Positions 31,960 to 43,263 of a stretch of 64,000 bases of DNA are shown one piece after another (position 1 is the stretch's first letter; the number at the start of each line of letters is the position of its first letter). The stretch is taken from positions 12,336,746 through 12,400,745 of the forward strand of contig CM034610.1 of assembly GCA_020091685.1 (NCBI GenBank), read 5' to 3'. The DNA comes from Lutjanus erythropterus (Eukaryota > Chordata > Actinopteri > Lutjaniformes > Lutjanidae). A model generated the notes under the pieces. That model was not told the origin of the DNA, made no database searches, and saw only the letters and a program-made list of their open reading frames with translations. Made by a program: the position numbers and the translations under genes.

Positions 31960-34200
31960 TTACAAAAAGCAGGTTATGAGGGAAAAGGTTTCTGACAGCA
32001 ATGATTTCTCTCACTTGATGAAAACAACTGCAGAAGTGTCAACAAATGCGTGGCAAAATCTCTGCAAAGCTGCCAAGTTCATTGAAAAGTAAAGTTTTAA
32101 ATGTTTGTTTCTGAAAATTGCTCCAAATTCATCATACCACAAAAGCAACATGCATGTACACTACAATGTGTAATGACGGGAGGTTTTTCTGTTCTTCCCA
32201 TATTACCCACATCGAATGAATGCAGCATAAACATTGAGCAAATCCACAGTGTTGCATACTCATAACATGTCCTCATACAGGAATAACAAGACCCTTAAAG
32301 TTAAGAGCAAAAAGACATTAAAAGGGGACAGTTCAGTATAAATAACACACCTGGAGTGGAGAAGAGGAGAGACAGGTGAAGTGATGTTGTCACTATCAGT
32401 TACAAACAAGCTTGGTAGTGAATGACACACTAACATGCTAACAGATTTGGTGTTTTTGTGTTTTTAGCTGAGCTAAAACAGATTGTTGATGCTATTTTGC
32501 CCTCATTGTTCTCTGTTAAGTTTCCTACAAGTCATGTAATGTAGTCCTGTGTGTTTTATGTGGAGTGAGCACTGAGCAGAACTATGTTTTGCTTGTCAGC
32601 AACTGGTCATATGGAAACTTATGAGGCAATTTGGCCTTGTGTGCTCTGATTAATTTGGCATACATTTAACACACCGGTCATAATTTTGTTTTAATGAAAA
32701 CCGAGCATCTGGCATTAGCTCCTGGTGTTCTTTACCACTGTTTTGGAAGAAAGAAATGGCATGTGTAACCAGCAATAAAAGGGATGTATTTTCTTTTTAA
32801 AGCTACTACAATGAGTTTTAACTAGTTATGAAACAGTCTCAGTTTAACACTGATCCCTCTGTATGACCTACATAAGACCATCAGTGAGGAGATTGCCTAA
32901 TTTTATATGGTTATACTTTTATACATTTTCCCAGACAAGGTTACAGTGAGCAGTACAATAGCCAATTAAGAGGAATAAGGAGGAGATTTTTATTTAGATA
33001 ATTATATTTTTGATATTATATTTTTGATTATGGTGGAAGAAACAGTACAGCTTTTGTACACAAGGGCCTCCATACTCAAGACAATGTTAAAGCTCCTTGT
33101 CGTAGCTTTAAATAAGTGCTGTGCATTGAATTTAATTTATGCCGATGCATAGAGCGGCTCATGCTGATTTCAAGAAGTCACTGTCACAAATTCTTTGGTG
33201 ACTCTGCAGTGGCATCTACATAAAGAAATTTTAAAGTGTTGAATCTGAGAATGGAATTTGGTTTAGTGGTAGGAGGTAGAATGAAACCTGATACATTTAA
33301 CCCTATATTTTGTCTGTATGGGCTTATAGATAGTTAAAGGGGGTTGGCTATAAATTGAAGGAGAGTAGAATGATTCAGTAGGTCAGTGCCATATACAGTA
33401 AAATAACACAACACATAATGGTTATTAACCAATATACCTTCAGGGTAATAATTCCTCATAAGACATGTTTACCTTAGGCAGTAAGCACAGCCAATTAGGC
33501 CATGTCAACTCATACAAACATAAATACACACACGTACACAAACACAGCAGTGTGTAGCCATACAGTATAACATGAATGTGGAGCCCTGCTATTATGAAGA
33601 CAATTGACAACAAAGCTCTCAATGCAGTCACAGTAATATGTTCCTTTATCATTCAATAAAGCAATTCTCTTCTACAAGACTCTCAGCGGCACTGTACTCA
33701 TTCCTGAGGAGCCTGCAGGCAAGAAACAACACTCAGGTGTTGAAACGTCTCTTTGCTGCATTAAAGTCAGTAAATATGTGCAGTTTCACACTGTGAAGAG
33801 GTGAAGTTAAGCCTGAGCAGACGGATAACTTTTTCTTTTAATGAACACATAGAAACTAAATCTTAGTTACACACAAACGGAGTAAAAGGCCACACCCTGA
33901 GCATGCAGCCCAGCTCTGTACTTATTATACTCTCCTTCATCCTTCCTCCCTTTCCTTTCGCTGCACATTTTCCAGTGCCGGAAGGACCCTATATCACTGT
34001 ATATAATACATCAGCGACTACTGTCGTTAATTTCTTCTCTCTTTCCCATTCTCTCTGTCTCCTCAGGGGTTCCCAGTGGCTGTCCAGAGCACATGTGTTT
34101 TGGTTTACCTAGAGTGGAGCCCTATCTGAGCCCGGGCTGAGAGCAGACTGCAGGCTTTGTCTATGGCACCATTAATCAACTGTCCTTTAACAAAAACAGA
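31960..34200. other. Non-coding DNA, no recognised gene
   Basis: AT-rich unique-looking sequence. At about 32,318-32,336 'cattaaaaggggacagttcag' resembles a TTAA-MITE end without a partner. No gene recognised. Confidence 0.55.
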
Positions 34201-34703
34201 AAACCAGATGAGAGACAAAGGGAAGAGACATGGGGGGTGGGCCCTTATTTAGGTAGAAAAAAAAGGCAGAGAGGGTAAGAAAGACGGAAGAGAAGAGAGG
34301 GAGAGAGAGAAGGGGGGATGCTTGACCCAGATCCAGGCCTTCAATAAATCAAGCAGCAACAATAACAAGCAAAGTTTTCATGTGGCTTGACTGATTAATC
34401 AGGCTTTTTTTTTTTAACATGGGAGGCGAGGGAGTCTTTTCTTCTTTTTCTGTCTTGTCTCTCTTGTGGGAGACTCTGGAGCAGCTGAGTGAGTCTTTTT
34501 ATGTTGGGTGTTTATGTCTTTATGCTGCAAGGTTTTAGACGTGGAGGCCTGCATCGTTCATGGTTTAATGAGAGTCGGGCCTTCGCTTCATGGTGCCACG
34601 GGACAATTTCAGTGAAGGTTTCCGGCTACATTAACAGGTACCAGGAAGGTTATTGGAAAGGTATGGACACACATTCCTACACACACACACACTCAAAGTG
34701 GTA
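34201..34703. other. Non-coding DNA with GA-rich tract
   Basis: Purine-rich at 34,250-34,320 and a CA run at 34,680-34,692 directly before the next MITE. No gene recognised. Confidence 0.6.
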
Positions 34704-35260
34704 CACTCTTAGAAATAAAGGTTCTTCCTAAAGGCCTGGGGTTCTACCCAGAACCATTAGCTCTTTTTTGAAGAAAGGGTTAGTTTGTTTGAAAGCATGG
34801 GTGTTAAATGATCCTCAGTTCTACAGGTTGTTGTGCAACACCCTCTGTGGATGATGATACTTGATTGCAGTGGTTCCACTCAAAACCAAAGAACCAGAGC
34901 TCTTTGGTAAAAAGGGGTTTGGGTGGATTCCAAAAAAACTCTTCGCATATAAATTGGTTTTTGGTAGAGCTCATTAGGTGGGTTCTTGTTGGCACCCTTA
35001 AAAGATGGAAATGTTATGGACAGAATCCCCAGAGAGGGTTCTGGATGGAACCATTACAGAATAGAAGGATACCCTACGGAGCCCCTCATAGGGGGTTCTG
35101 TGTGGAACCTTTCACAGATGGTTCTAGGCATAACCCTTTATGTTGGTTTCTAGATGGAAGCTTTATACAGGGTTCTAACAGAGACCAAAAAGGGTTCTTC
35201 TATAGGAACAAGCCTAAGAACCCTATATGGTTCTAGTTAGCGCCTTAATTTCTAAGAGTC
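34704..35260 (-). mobile_element. TA-flanked MITE with internal minisatellite, copy B (inverted)
   Basis: The ends read CACTCTTAGAAATAAAGG and CCTTAATTTCTAAGAGTC and are bordered by TA on both sides. Read in reverse, the right end gives GCGCTAACTAGAACC, matching the left subterminal part of copy A (GTGCTAACTAGAACC). Copies A and B are thus in opposite orientation about 20 kb apart. B is 557 bp against 868 bp for A, with fewer GGTTCT/AGAACC units. The 123-codon plus-strand frame at 34,865-35,236 lies wholly in these repeats. Confidence 0.8.
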
Positions 35261-35262
35261 TA

Positions 35263-35813
35263 TACAGATGTATGAATGGTGGAGGCATGCGTAAACAGGT
35301 TTCTCTTCTAAAATATAACCAAGTGCAGTTTTACACACGTGCACACACCACACACACCATCTCCACAGAGAGCCACAGGATGTGAAGCAGCCCTCTGAGA
35401 CTCTTTGCGAGGTGCCGATCGATGGGCATTGAGTGTGGACAAGGAGGCCTCAGGATCGATAGGGGGCCATTACAGAGATGTGCCTACTGGGACCTGGAAG
35501 AAGAGGTGTGGGGGGTGGATACATCTGGGCCCTCGATGCTGTCTTCTTTACCTCATTGGTGGGAGGTTTTACTCCACGTGAGTGCTGGGACACACACGCA
35601 CACAACAGAAACGTGGCCATGTACGTGCATTATGAAGTACATGCTGAATTAATGGAGAACGTCTCGTATTGCACACACACTTGCTCCATCACACACACGC
35701 GCGCACACATCAGGTAAAGGCATCCCAGGAGACCTGCTGCAACACCAGGAGTGCTCCTCTTCGTCTCCTTCTCTTAATCTCCCATTTTCAGTGTCCTCAT
35801 CTACAATCTTCAT
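35263..35813. other. Non-coding DNA, no recognised gene
   Basis: Short CA runs near 35,338-35,360 and 35,591-35,606. No gene recognised. Confidence 0.55.
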
Positions 35814-35825
35814 GGGGGGGGGGGG
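35814..35825 (+). repeat. G12 homopolymer
   Basis: Twelve consecutive G in an otherwise T/C-rich stretch; prone to length variation and sequencing error. Confidence 0.85.
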
Positions 35826-36023
35826 CATTCTTTTCTGTCTCTCTAACTCACTTTTGGTGCCGTCTTCTCCTCTGTCCCTCTCTCTGCGCTGCAGTGTCAC
35901 CAGAGTTGCCTGTGCTGTGCTCTGTCAGTGGATCCTAAGACTTTCTGTCACCCTCTTGTCGTCCTCACTCCTCTGCTGCTCACAGAGAGAGCACTGACTG
36001 TTCTATTCTCTCCCTTACATAAA

Positions 36024-36028
<5 letters not shown>

Positions 36029-36104
<76 letters not shown>
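36029..36104 (+). repeat. (AC)38 microsatellite, 76 bp
   Basis: The longest pure dinucleotide array in the window. It gives a poly-Thr-His frame on one strand and a poly-Cys-Val frame on the other. Confidence 0.97.
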
Positions 36105-36108
<4 letters not shown>

Positions 36109-37984
36109 TTTGGGAAACGGCAGCATTGTTACTTCCACAAAATGTCTGGCAGTGACATAATCTACCAACACTTCCAGTTTTACATGCTCTTGAGGCATTT
36201 GAGATGATTTTGCATAAAGGCTTCCTCATGGTCCAGTGCAGCTGCACAGCTGAAATGACTTGTGGGAAATGGACTCAGTTGAAGTAGGTGTAGTGTAACT
36301 TAAGGAAATGAATACAACTTTAGCCAACGATGTCCTGTATTTAGATTAGCTGGACGATACTAATGTGTTGCGGTCATCGTAAAAAGAAAACCATCTGTTT
36401 GTGGGCAACCATTTTGAAGCTTCAAGTTTGTCATTTTGGCCATTTTCTGGAGCCAGAAATTACCAAATTTGGACCAGAGCATGGAGCTGGGGAGAATAAG
36501 CATTGACCTCTATCCTGATTGGATCTGACTGAGGACACGCTGTTGTAGTGCTTTGTCAATCACAGGGGAGCAGCTCTTACAAGCAGCAGGTTTTACACTT
36601 TTAATATTCAATCAAAAATTGACTGAAGTGAACTTTTGATTCCAAAAATCACCATTTACCAGTATTTTTTTGTCTCCTCTGCCTACATGAGGTATCCTGA
36701 GTGTGTATGAAGAAAAAACCAACACTTCAAGACAGCAAAGCTTACCCACTGTTATATCACACTTGATACCATACAGACTTTTTATTCTAACAATGGAACA
36801 ATGGCACAGCTGTCATTTCTAACATATACCCATATATATGTTAAGTGGTGTGTATATACTGCATATGCATAATACTGTACTGAAATAATCCCTTTCAATC
36901 ATCTCTTATGACTCTCTAGAAGTGTATGGTGGTGGCTGCATCTGCAGAGACCCTGTCCTCAGCCTATATTTCCTTATTTTCTCATTATTTTGGGGTCCTC
37001 TGGAAGCTTTTCTAACCCAAAACATCTGTATTTGACATTCTGGGAATGAGACTCAACAATTAGCCATCTTTCTGATGTGTTTACAAACAGCTCGGATGAA
37101 TCCTAGCGTTAGCGTTTCCATATTTAAAAAAAATCCATTACCAAATATTTATACTCCAACAGTTTAACTTGAGCCTGTTACAGCGCTGTACTCTGTAACT
37201 ATACCACATTCATACAGGTGCTACTAATCATATGGAAGTACACACAGATGAGCCAGTCAGGCAGGCGACTGAAACCAATGAGGCAGGGCTGCGAGCTGGC
37301 TCTTGCATCCATTACCACTCCAGGAAAAAAGTGAAAAAGAGATTCACATTAAATCCTGCTAGTATGAACTGGAGAAGGAGGAGAAGGGTCTCCACCTCCT
37401 GCTCGCCATCGCCCTCTTTTCTGCGGCCCTCTCCACCAGCACTACCATTAAAGGACGGTTGAAAATAGTGCATTTGGACGATGTTGTGGAGACGAACGAC
37501 TATTAAAAGTCAGGCAAATGCCTTTACCAGTGCTTATGAAATTGCATTGAGGTGCCATGTCGGCTCCTGCAAGTGCTGTCCAAAAAACCCTTCTGTGGCT
37601 GATCAAAAAGAAAGTGCACGCGTGTACACACACATACACAGTGTCTGGGCTCAGCTAGCAGTCCCCATTGGTTTGGAAGGCTACAGCAGGCTATAACAAC
37701 TACAGCCTGGCCGGCCTGTTAGTAGTGGGCCCTCTGTTTCAGCAATCTGGGTTCTCTTTGCCTTTGGACGGGGACCAGGTCAGGCTGCACAATACACCAC
37801 TGTGTTAGCAGAGGGAGAGAGAAAGACAGAGAGAGAAAGAGAAAACTGCAGGCATGTGAGTCCTTATGTCCACACATATGTATAAATAAGCATGTGTGCG
37901 CAAGCATGTATGTTTGGCCATGTTTTGGTTGTGGGAATACTGCGTGTGTGTGTGTGTGTGTGGTAAAGGTGTAGGAACCCTGGC
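36105..37984. other. Non-coding DNA; possible old repeat at 36,390-36,660
   Basis: At 36,390-36,660 'gtgggcaaccattttgaagc', 'ggagccagaaat' and 'tttgtcaatcacaggggagc' resemble a teleost interspersed repeat, without visible ends. A GA-rich patch at 37,807-37,845 and a (GT)n at about 37,941-37,962. No gene recognised. Confidence 0.4.
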
Positions 37985-38120
37985 TCAGAGTCAACTTCAA
38001 GCACTTTTAAAGGATTTTCAAGGTGCATTTTAAAGATTTTCCACCTACAGCTGTGGTATATGACATATTTATTTATACATATATACTCACAATGAACATT
38101 CCACTTCCTCATCACATTAA

Positions 38121-38744
38121 AGGAGAAATCTGTAATATATTAACTGTAATAAATCATAAAATGACCATGACGTGTCATCAGAGACCAAGAAAACATGTTA
38201 AGTTGAAATATTCGCTTCCCTATCAACAATGCTACAACCGCAGTGTCTTCCTTTGACACTTCTGTTCCAGCCTGTAACTTGTGTTAGGCAGAATGTTGGT
38301 TGAATGAGTCAGTGTCTGTTTATGAGTCCTACAAAATCATTAATGCTCTTGTAGAAGGAGTAGATGTTTTTAACAATTAAAGTGAATGTCAGTGGAGTCT
38401 GGCAGGCAGTAAAACAGGCGGTCACTGACCTCCAACTCCAGAGTGTGTAGTTCTGGAGTAGTGGACTTTTGCTTTCAGGATAATGAGCTTAATTTTACAT
38501 CAACAGACAAGTGACAGTTACACACAGCTGATCAACTTACAGCAGATGATTCATAATCACTTGTAATTGTCAAATTACCATGTTGCACTTGTCTTGCACT
38601 CCTGCAGTATTCCTACAGCCTGACTGAGTTTCCTTGAGTCTGTGGAGGAGGGTGTGGGGCAAAACAACTCATTTCAACCATAAATTGTATATTACGTAGG
38701 ATTTCTACCTATTTTTGGATACACAATTGCTACATATTGCTCCT
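38121..38744 (+). mobile_element. Complete TTAA-flanked MITE nested in a hAT-like element
   Basis: Flanked by TTAA (38,117-38,120 and 38,745-38,748). The left end AGGAGAAATCTGTAAT and the right end, reversed, AGGAGCAATATGTAGC form a terminal inverted repeat. There is no coding frame. The outer flanks carry the two halves of the older hAT-like element, which dates this insertion as the younger. A partial copy on the minus strand lies at 60,950-61,210, sharing a 28-bp identical run that starts ACTGTAATAAATCATAAAAT. Confidence 0.75.
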
Positions 38745-38893
38745 TTAAATGTGAAGTTGCTGTGCGATAAACAACCAAAATTATGTTTTGTGATAGCATA
38801 CAGAAGGATGACAAATTAAACGAACATAAGCAAAGTTTCAGGTTTCAAAATGTGTCACCTGTATATAAGTAGACTTGGCATCCTATACAATAT

Positions 38894-38916
38894 CTGACTG
38901 AAAACCTTTCAGTCAG
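38894..38916. repeat. Perfect 10-bp hairpin
   Basis: CTGACTGAAA, loop ACC, TTTCAGTCAG. It lies in the right half of the hAT-like element. Confidence 0.75.
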
Positions 38917-39047
38917 GTATGGATATAGTATGAAAGTAATGAAATTGCAATTTTAAGCAGGTTATTGAAACGTCAAGCACATTTCAAACCTTGAAAATAG
39001 TCAAATACAAGTGTTCTCAAGGATTTCCAGCCCCCGTATGAACACTG

Positions 39048-39389
39048 GTGAGCATGTGCATGTGTATTATGACAGCTGAGTGCACCACACCCTCTCTCCC
39101 ATCCATACTAGATTGCGAGGCCTCCCTCCGATTTCCCCAACCTCCATCATTACATCATCATCGCTTCAGCCTTTTGCTACCTCAGCACAAACAACCATTT
39201 TGGGACCCCTGGCAGCCGATTCCCTCCCCAAGGCAGCATTTAAATGGTGTTGTTGGAAACCTCTAAGAGGTCAGTGCACCAGAAGTAACACACATCACTG
39301 TCAGTCTGAAACAATACAGTGGAAAGCAAACATGTCAGCGTATGCAACTGTGACCACGACAAGGAAAACAGGCTGCAGATACAGAGTGC
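39048..39389. other. Non-coding DNA, no recognised gene
   Basis: Overlapping open frames of 72 and 105 codons have no recognised domain. Confidence 0.5.
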
Positions 39390-39720
39390 CCCTTTAAGGC
39401 GTGCAGGCGGCACCTGTCCCTTTAAGATCTATTTCTCACAGCTTGTGGGTGCTGAGCTGAGCTGAGCGGGCTAGCCTGAGCCGGACTGCACTGTGCTGTG
39501 CATGTATGGTAACAGGGGGGAACCGCGCCGCCCAGCCTGCCAGCCCACCACAGGGAATTTGTTTATGTTTCCTTGCTGCCAAGTTCCTGTCAGGAGGCGC
39601 CCCAAAGAGGAACTGCAGACTACTCAGTACAGTTAGCTACGCCCTCTCGCCTAGAGTGGCTGGGGCTTTCTGCATACAGTATCGGGTGGTGCTTTGTAGC
39701 AACACTTAAATCCAGGGAGG
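39390..39720. promoter_or_regulatory. CpG-enriched patch, possible regulatory element
   Basis: The segment is richer in G+C and CpG than nearly all of the window (GGCGTGCAGGCGGCAC, GGGGGGAACCGCGCCGCCC, AGGAGGCGCCCC, ACGCCCTCTCGCC). It also contains a short GAGCT repeat (GCTGAGCTGAGCTGAGCGGG) and GTTTATGTTTCC. It could be a weak promoter, enhancer or simply a CpG-rich conserved block. No TATA box with a following exon was found. Confidence 0.3.
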
Positions 39721-41145
39721 TCTCTTCATCAATTTCAGCACTCACACACACACTTCAAGCTCTCACTCTGTTGTTCCAAAACCAGCTCTGAGAGCAGCTG
39801 AGAACTTAATAAAACAAGTTCTAACAGAAAGCTTAATTTACGACCCCCAAACAGATTAACACCAATTTACTCAAAACACAGTACATAAAACAGCACAAAG
39901 GCATAGTTTCATTAAAGCAATGCTTTACGAGTGGCACTTTGTTATGCTGTGGATTATGGGTATTGTAAAAGCTGAGCACCACCACATAAAAACACAGTAA
40001 ACTGGGTTGGTAAACTCGTGGGCATTAAGTCAAGCACTTGTGGGAAAAGCGCTAAACCTAAATTACTCTCCCACTAATGCAAAAGAGCAAAGCATTCTGA
40101 CTTCCAATAACACACACAAACATTTCCTCGAACCATAACAAGACACGATCCATTACTGCCAGCGAAACAATGACTGCATCACTGTTGCACATTAACACAA
40201 TGCCTCCTCAGCCTGGCGTATACATGCCACTTCTTGACTCATCCACTGCATATGAGACCATCTGTCAAGCAAGGTCAGCAAGTGCGTTGGTCTCTATCTT
40301 GAGTGCTGTGGCCACCCGCAAGTTTGCAAAAAGGAAAGAGACGCTCACTTGCAGTTATGTCAAGGACATGAGCCGTTTGTCCTTACACCATCATGCACGT
40401 GCAATGTCCAGTCAGTGTGTGCGTGGTAGGAGATAGGGAGATGTGCGTATGTGTGAGTGAGTGGAGGAAGGAAAGGTCAGACAAGGCCACGCAAGGGGGC
40501 GTGGGACCCAGGATGGCGAGACGGAGGAAGAGATAGAAAGAAAAAAGGGGAAGAACAAAAGATGGAAGCGTGGATGGAAAGATGTAGGCTGGGGTTGGGG
40601 GGGACTGGGTGAAAGCAAAAAACAGGAAGCCATTTATGTCAGCTTGGATGGCGGGACAGCGCCCACTCCCTGTCACGTGCTGGCACATTTCACTGCTCTG
40701 TGACTGTACCGCCAGAAACTCCCCGTTTACACACACACAATGAGATGTAAACCAATGGCTGAGTGGATGATTGCGTGGGGGAAAGGCACTGGCTGCAGTT
40801 GCTTGAATGAGATTCATGAGGACTTGTCAAAAATCAAATTTTTTTCGCTGTGGGTGGACTGCACAGCACACTCAAAACCTAAACCTCAAATCGATTGAAC
40901 ATCAGGACTTGCAGCACACTTCTGCTATTCTGCTGATGGTGAGGAAGTATGATGGCACACAATAACTTGCTATTCAAATGCCTTACAATAAATGAGCTCA
41001 GAAGCACAAAATACCAACTCTGCTTGAAGTAGTTTACTCAACCGTTACTCTCCACATTTGGGGGTTTGTGTAAATCTGGCAAATCAAACTGGTTCATGTA
41101 AAGGTGGAGGTGTTGGAAAGTCCCAGCGTGCCACACAATCGTGCT
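39721..41145. other. Non-coding DNA, no recognised gene
   Basis: Purine-rich on the plus strand at 40,450-40,610 including GGGGTTGGGGGGG. The 144-codon minus-strand frame at 40,383-40,817 is a result of that composition. Confidence 0.55.
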
Positions 41146-41433
41146 AGGGCCGAGCAGTATGCCTTAAAATTTATATCACTCTATAATTTGAAGCATGAAC
41201 AGTAACAATACATATCACAATATATTTGTTTTTCTTAAAATTTCAATGTAATGCTTCTGAAGGTGCAACAAAGTGATATGGCAACTGCATGGCGGCTATT
41301 GCTGTACTCTTAACTGTACTCCTGCAAAGCATTTCCCATGCCTTTACTCTGAGATATTTTAAGACAAAGCAGCATGGGCTCTGATGTTTTCCAGACAATT
41401 AGCTGAAGCGGGCTGATGATGACAAATCTTGGG
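41146..41433 (+). mobile_element. Candidate left fragment of a GGGCTGAGCAATAT-type MITE
   Basis: Starts CTAGGGCCGAGCAGTATG then ACATATCACAATATATTTGT, the layout of fish MITEs with GGGCTGGGCAATATGG ends. No right end was found before the next MITE. Confidence 0.4.
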
Positions 41434-41435
41434 AC

Positions 41436-41752
41436 TAGCGATGAAACAATATGAAAGTTGCATATCACAAGTATCGGAACCAAAATGATCAGTTATAAGT
41501 ATTATCTCAAAAGTGCTGAAAATGTTCAAAAAGTACTGATACACACACTGAGATTATTCCACCATTTTTTAATGAAAACCTCTCAATGATTTGAAATGGC
41601 ATTATGTCCTTTGCAATGTCAGTGTTTTCACTGAGGCAGAACAAACCCATGTTGCTGCTGTGTCTGCGCCTGAGGGACTGTTGCAGTTATCATGTTAATT
41701 TTAATTTGAAACAATAATACTGATCGTCAGGAAAACAATTGCTTCATCCCTA
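41436..41752. mobile_element. TAGGGATGAAACAAT-type MITE
   Basis: The left end TAGCGATGAAACAATATG and the right end, reversed, TAGGGATGAAGCAATTG are inverted repeats 317 bp apart. A further TTTCATCCCTAC follows at 41,764-41,775, so the right terminus is locally duplicated. No exact 8-bp flanking duplication. Probably hAT-related. Confidence 0.6.
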
Positions 41753-41775
41753 CTTCATCCGACTGTTTCATCCCT

Positions 41776-43142
41776 ACACCATCGGCACAGTGTAGTCAAA
41801 ATTCATACTACTGGGCAAATTCATACCAGTGTACTTTCTACCATTTATGCTGTCCAACTCTAAATCACATGGCAAGACTGCTACTATCAAATTTATCATA
41901 ATGAAAGAGCAGAAAATACCCAAGAGCCATTAGAGTTTCAAAGAAACTGGCACAGCCAACCGAGGAAGGCAGTTTTAATGTTACATGGGGAAATCTAAAA
42001 AGAAGGGTACAAAAGCTGCTATAGCATAAAGAAGACTAAGTCTGGCTAAACAACAAAGGTGTCAAGCACTGCTTATTCAGCTCTGTCCAGCTTTTAAGGA
42101 GAATGAGAAGTGCTATTATACAGGAACAACTGTGCATAAACAACACATTTCGACTTCCCTGAAGTTTCCATGTGTGGAGAGGAGAAAAAAACACAACACT
42201 GAAAAAGAAAAAAATGCAGCAGTCCCATTCTAGACAGAGGGAAAGGCAGCGGGCTCGGCAGCCACCACCGACCTACCGCACACAGAGTGTGAATCATTAG
42301 AGGCATGTGTTCCACATCAACTGCAGGGGCCGCTTCCCAGCCCATGTATGAGACTGGGTCTAAATTATGACGGGAAAGGGAGGGTTAAATACCGCTTTAC
42401 GTGGAGATGAAAACCCCAAACCTGCTAACTCAGAGACAGAGAGGGAGAGAAACTGAAAAATGACTGCGTACAAGCACTGCATATACCTTCTGCCAGTTCA
42501 CAAAATAAAAACAGCAATAAATAAATGAAGCAGCTAATGGAATAATTACATGATTACCAGAAAGTGTGACATTTCGTCATGAACAGATGAAGTGAGTAAG
42601 GTTTTATACCCTCTAAACAACTGAAAGGAGAGCCAAACTGAATCGAAAACTGACCTACTTTAATTCCGACATGTTTTTCTGGCTGCCTCTGCCAGTTTCT
42701 AACCCCACAAAAAGCTAAGTCAACACAGTGGGATAACTTTCCCAGAAAAAACACATCAAAACGAGAGGAAAGACAAAAGAAAAGAGAGAGGAACTCAGAG
42801 TTGTATGCATATAAGACCAAAGTGCCAGCCTTAGTCTCATCCATCAGGCCACCCGTATGCCAAACTGCTAACAGGGAAGAGTCTGCCAGACCACTTGTCA
42901 CCCTCAGTTACGACACATGGATGTCCTCTGTGGGTGTGAATATGTGTTTGTGCACAAAAACACACAACCCTCTCTGGTGTGGGCAGCCAATGACGGAGGC
43001 GATTTGTAGAGGGAGTCTGCATTCTTCTGGGTATTGGCTGGCATCTTGGTGCACATACCATTCTGTTTGCTTTAGCTTGGAGGCTGGTATGAGGGATGGT
43101 GTTCATCAGGGGGAAGAGATCACCTTTCCCCAGGGCCATGAA
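41776..43142. other. Non-coding DNA, no recognised gene
   Basis: No gene recognised. About 42,235-42,360 is more GC-rich and repeat-free. The 115-codon minus-strand frame at 42,554-42,901 shows no recognised domain. Confidence 0.5.
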
Positions 43143-43263
43143 GGGACAGAAAGGACAAGACAGGACAGGACAGGGCAGGACAAGACATGACGTGACAGGA
43201 CAGGACAGGAAAACACAAGTGTGTACAGGCAGGAGAAGACCAAATAGGACAGGACAGGACAAA
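43143..43263 (+). repeat. Interrupted (GGACA)n minisatellite
   Basis: Two blocks of GGACA/GGACAA pentamer-like units (43,143-43,210 and 43,248-43,263) separated by about 38 bp of diverged DNA. It gives the repeated Cys-Pro-Val-Leu-Ser false frames on the minus strand and the Gly-Gln-Asp frames on the plus strand. Confidence 0.9.

Larger units (their letters stand above)
37985..39047 (+). mobile_element. hAT-like MITE, split by a nested TTAA MITE
   Basis: The left end reads CAGAGTCAACTTCAAGCACT then TTTTCAAGGTGCATTTTAAA. The right end reads TTCAAACCTTGAAAATAG then TCTCAAGGATTTCCAG and CCGTATGAACACTG. CAG...CTG ends with CTTTCAAGG-type subterminal motifs fit a common fish hAT MITE. About 625 bp of the interval is a separate TTAA element (38,121-38,744), so the host element was roughly 440 bp before. 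Its own target duplication is not visible. Confidence 0.55.

Noticed and set aside
34865-35236. 123-codon open frame with repeated Gly-Phe and Trp motifs
   Set aside because: Lies entirely within the GGTTCT/AGAACC array of a MITE; the repetitive protein is a by-product of the DNA repeat.
35928-36247. Poly-Thr-His and poly-Cys-Val frames on opposite strands
   Set aside because: Both are translations of (AC)38.
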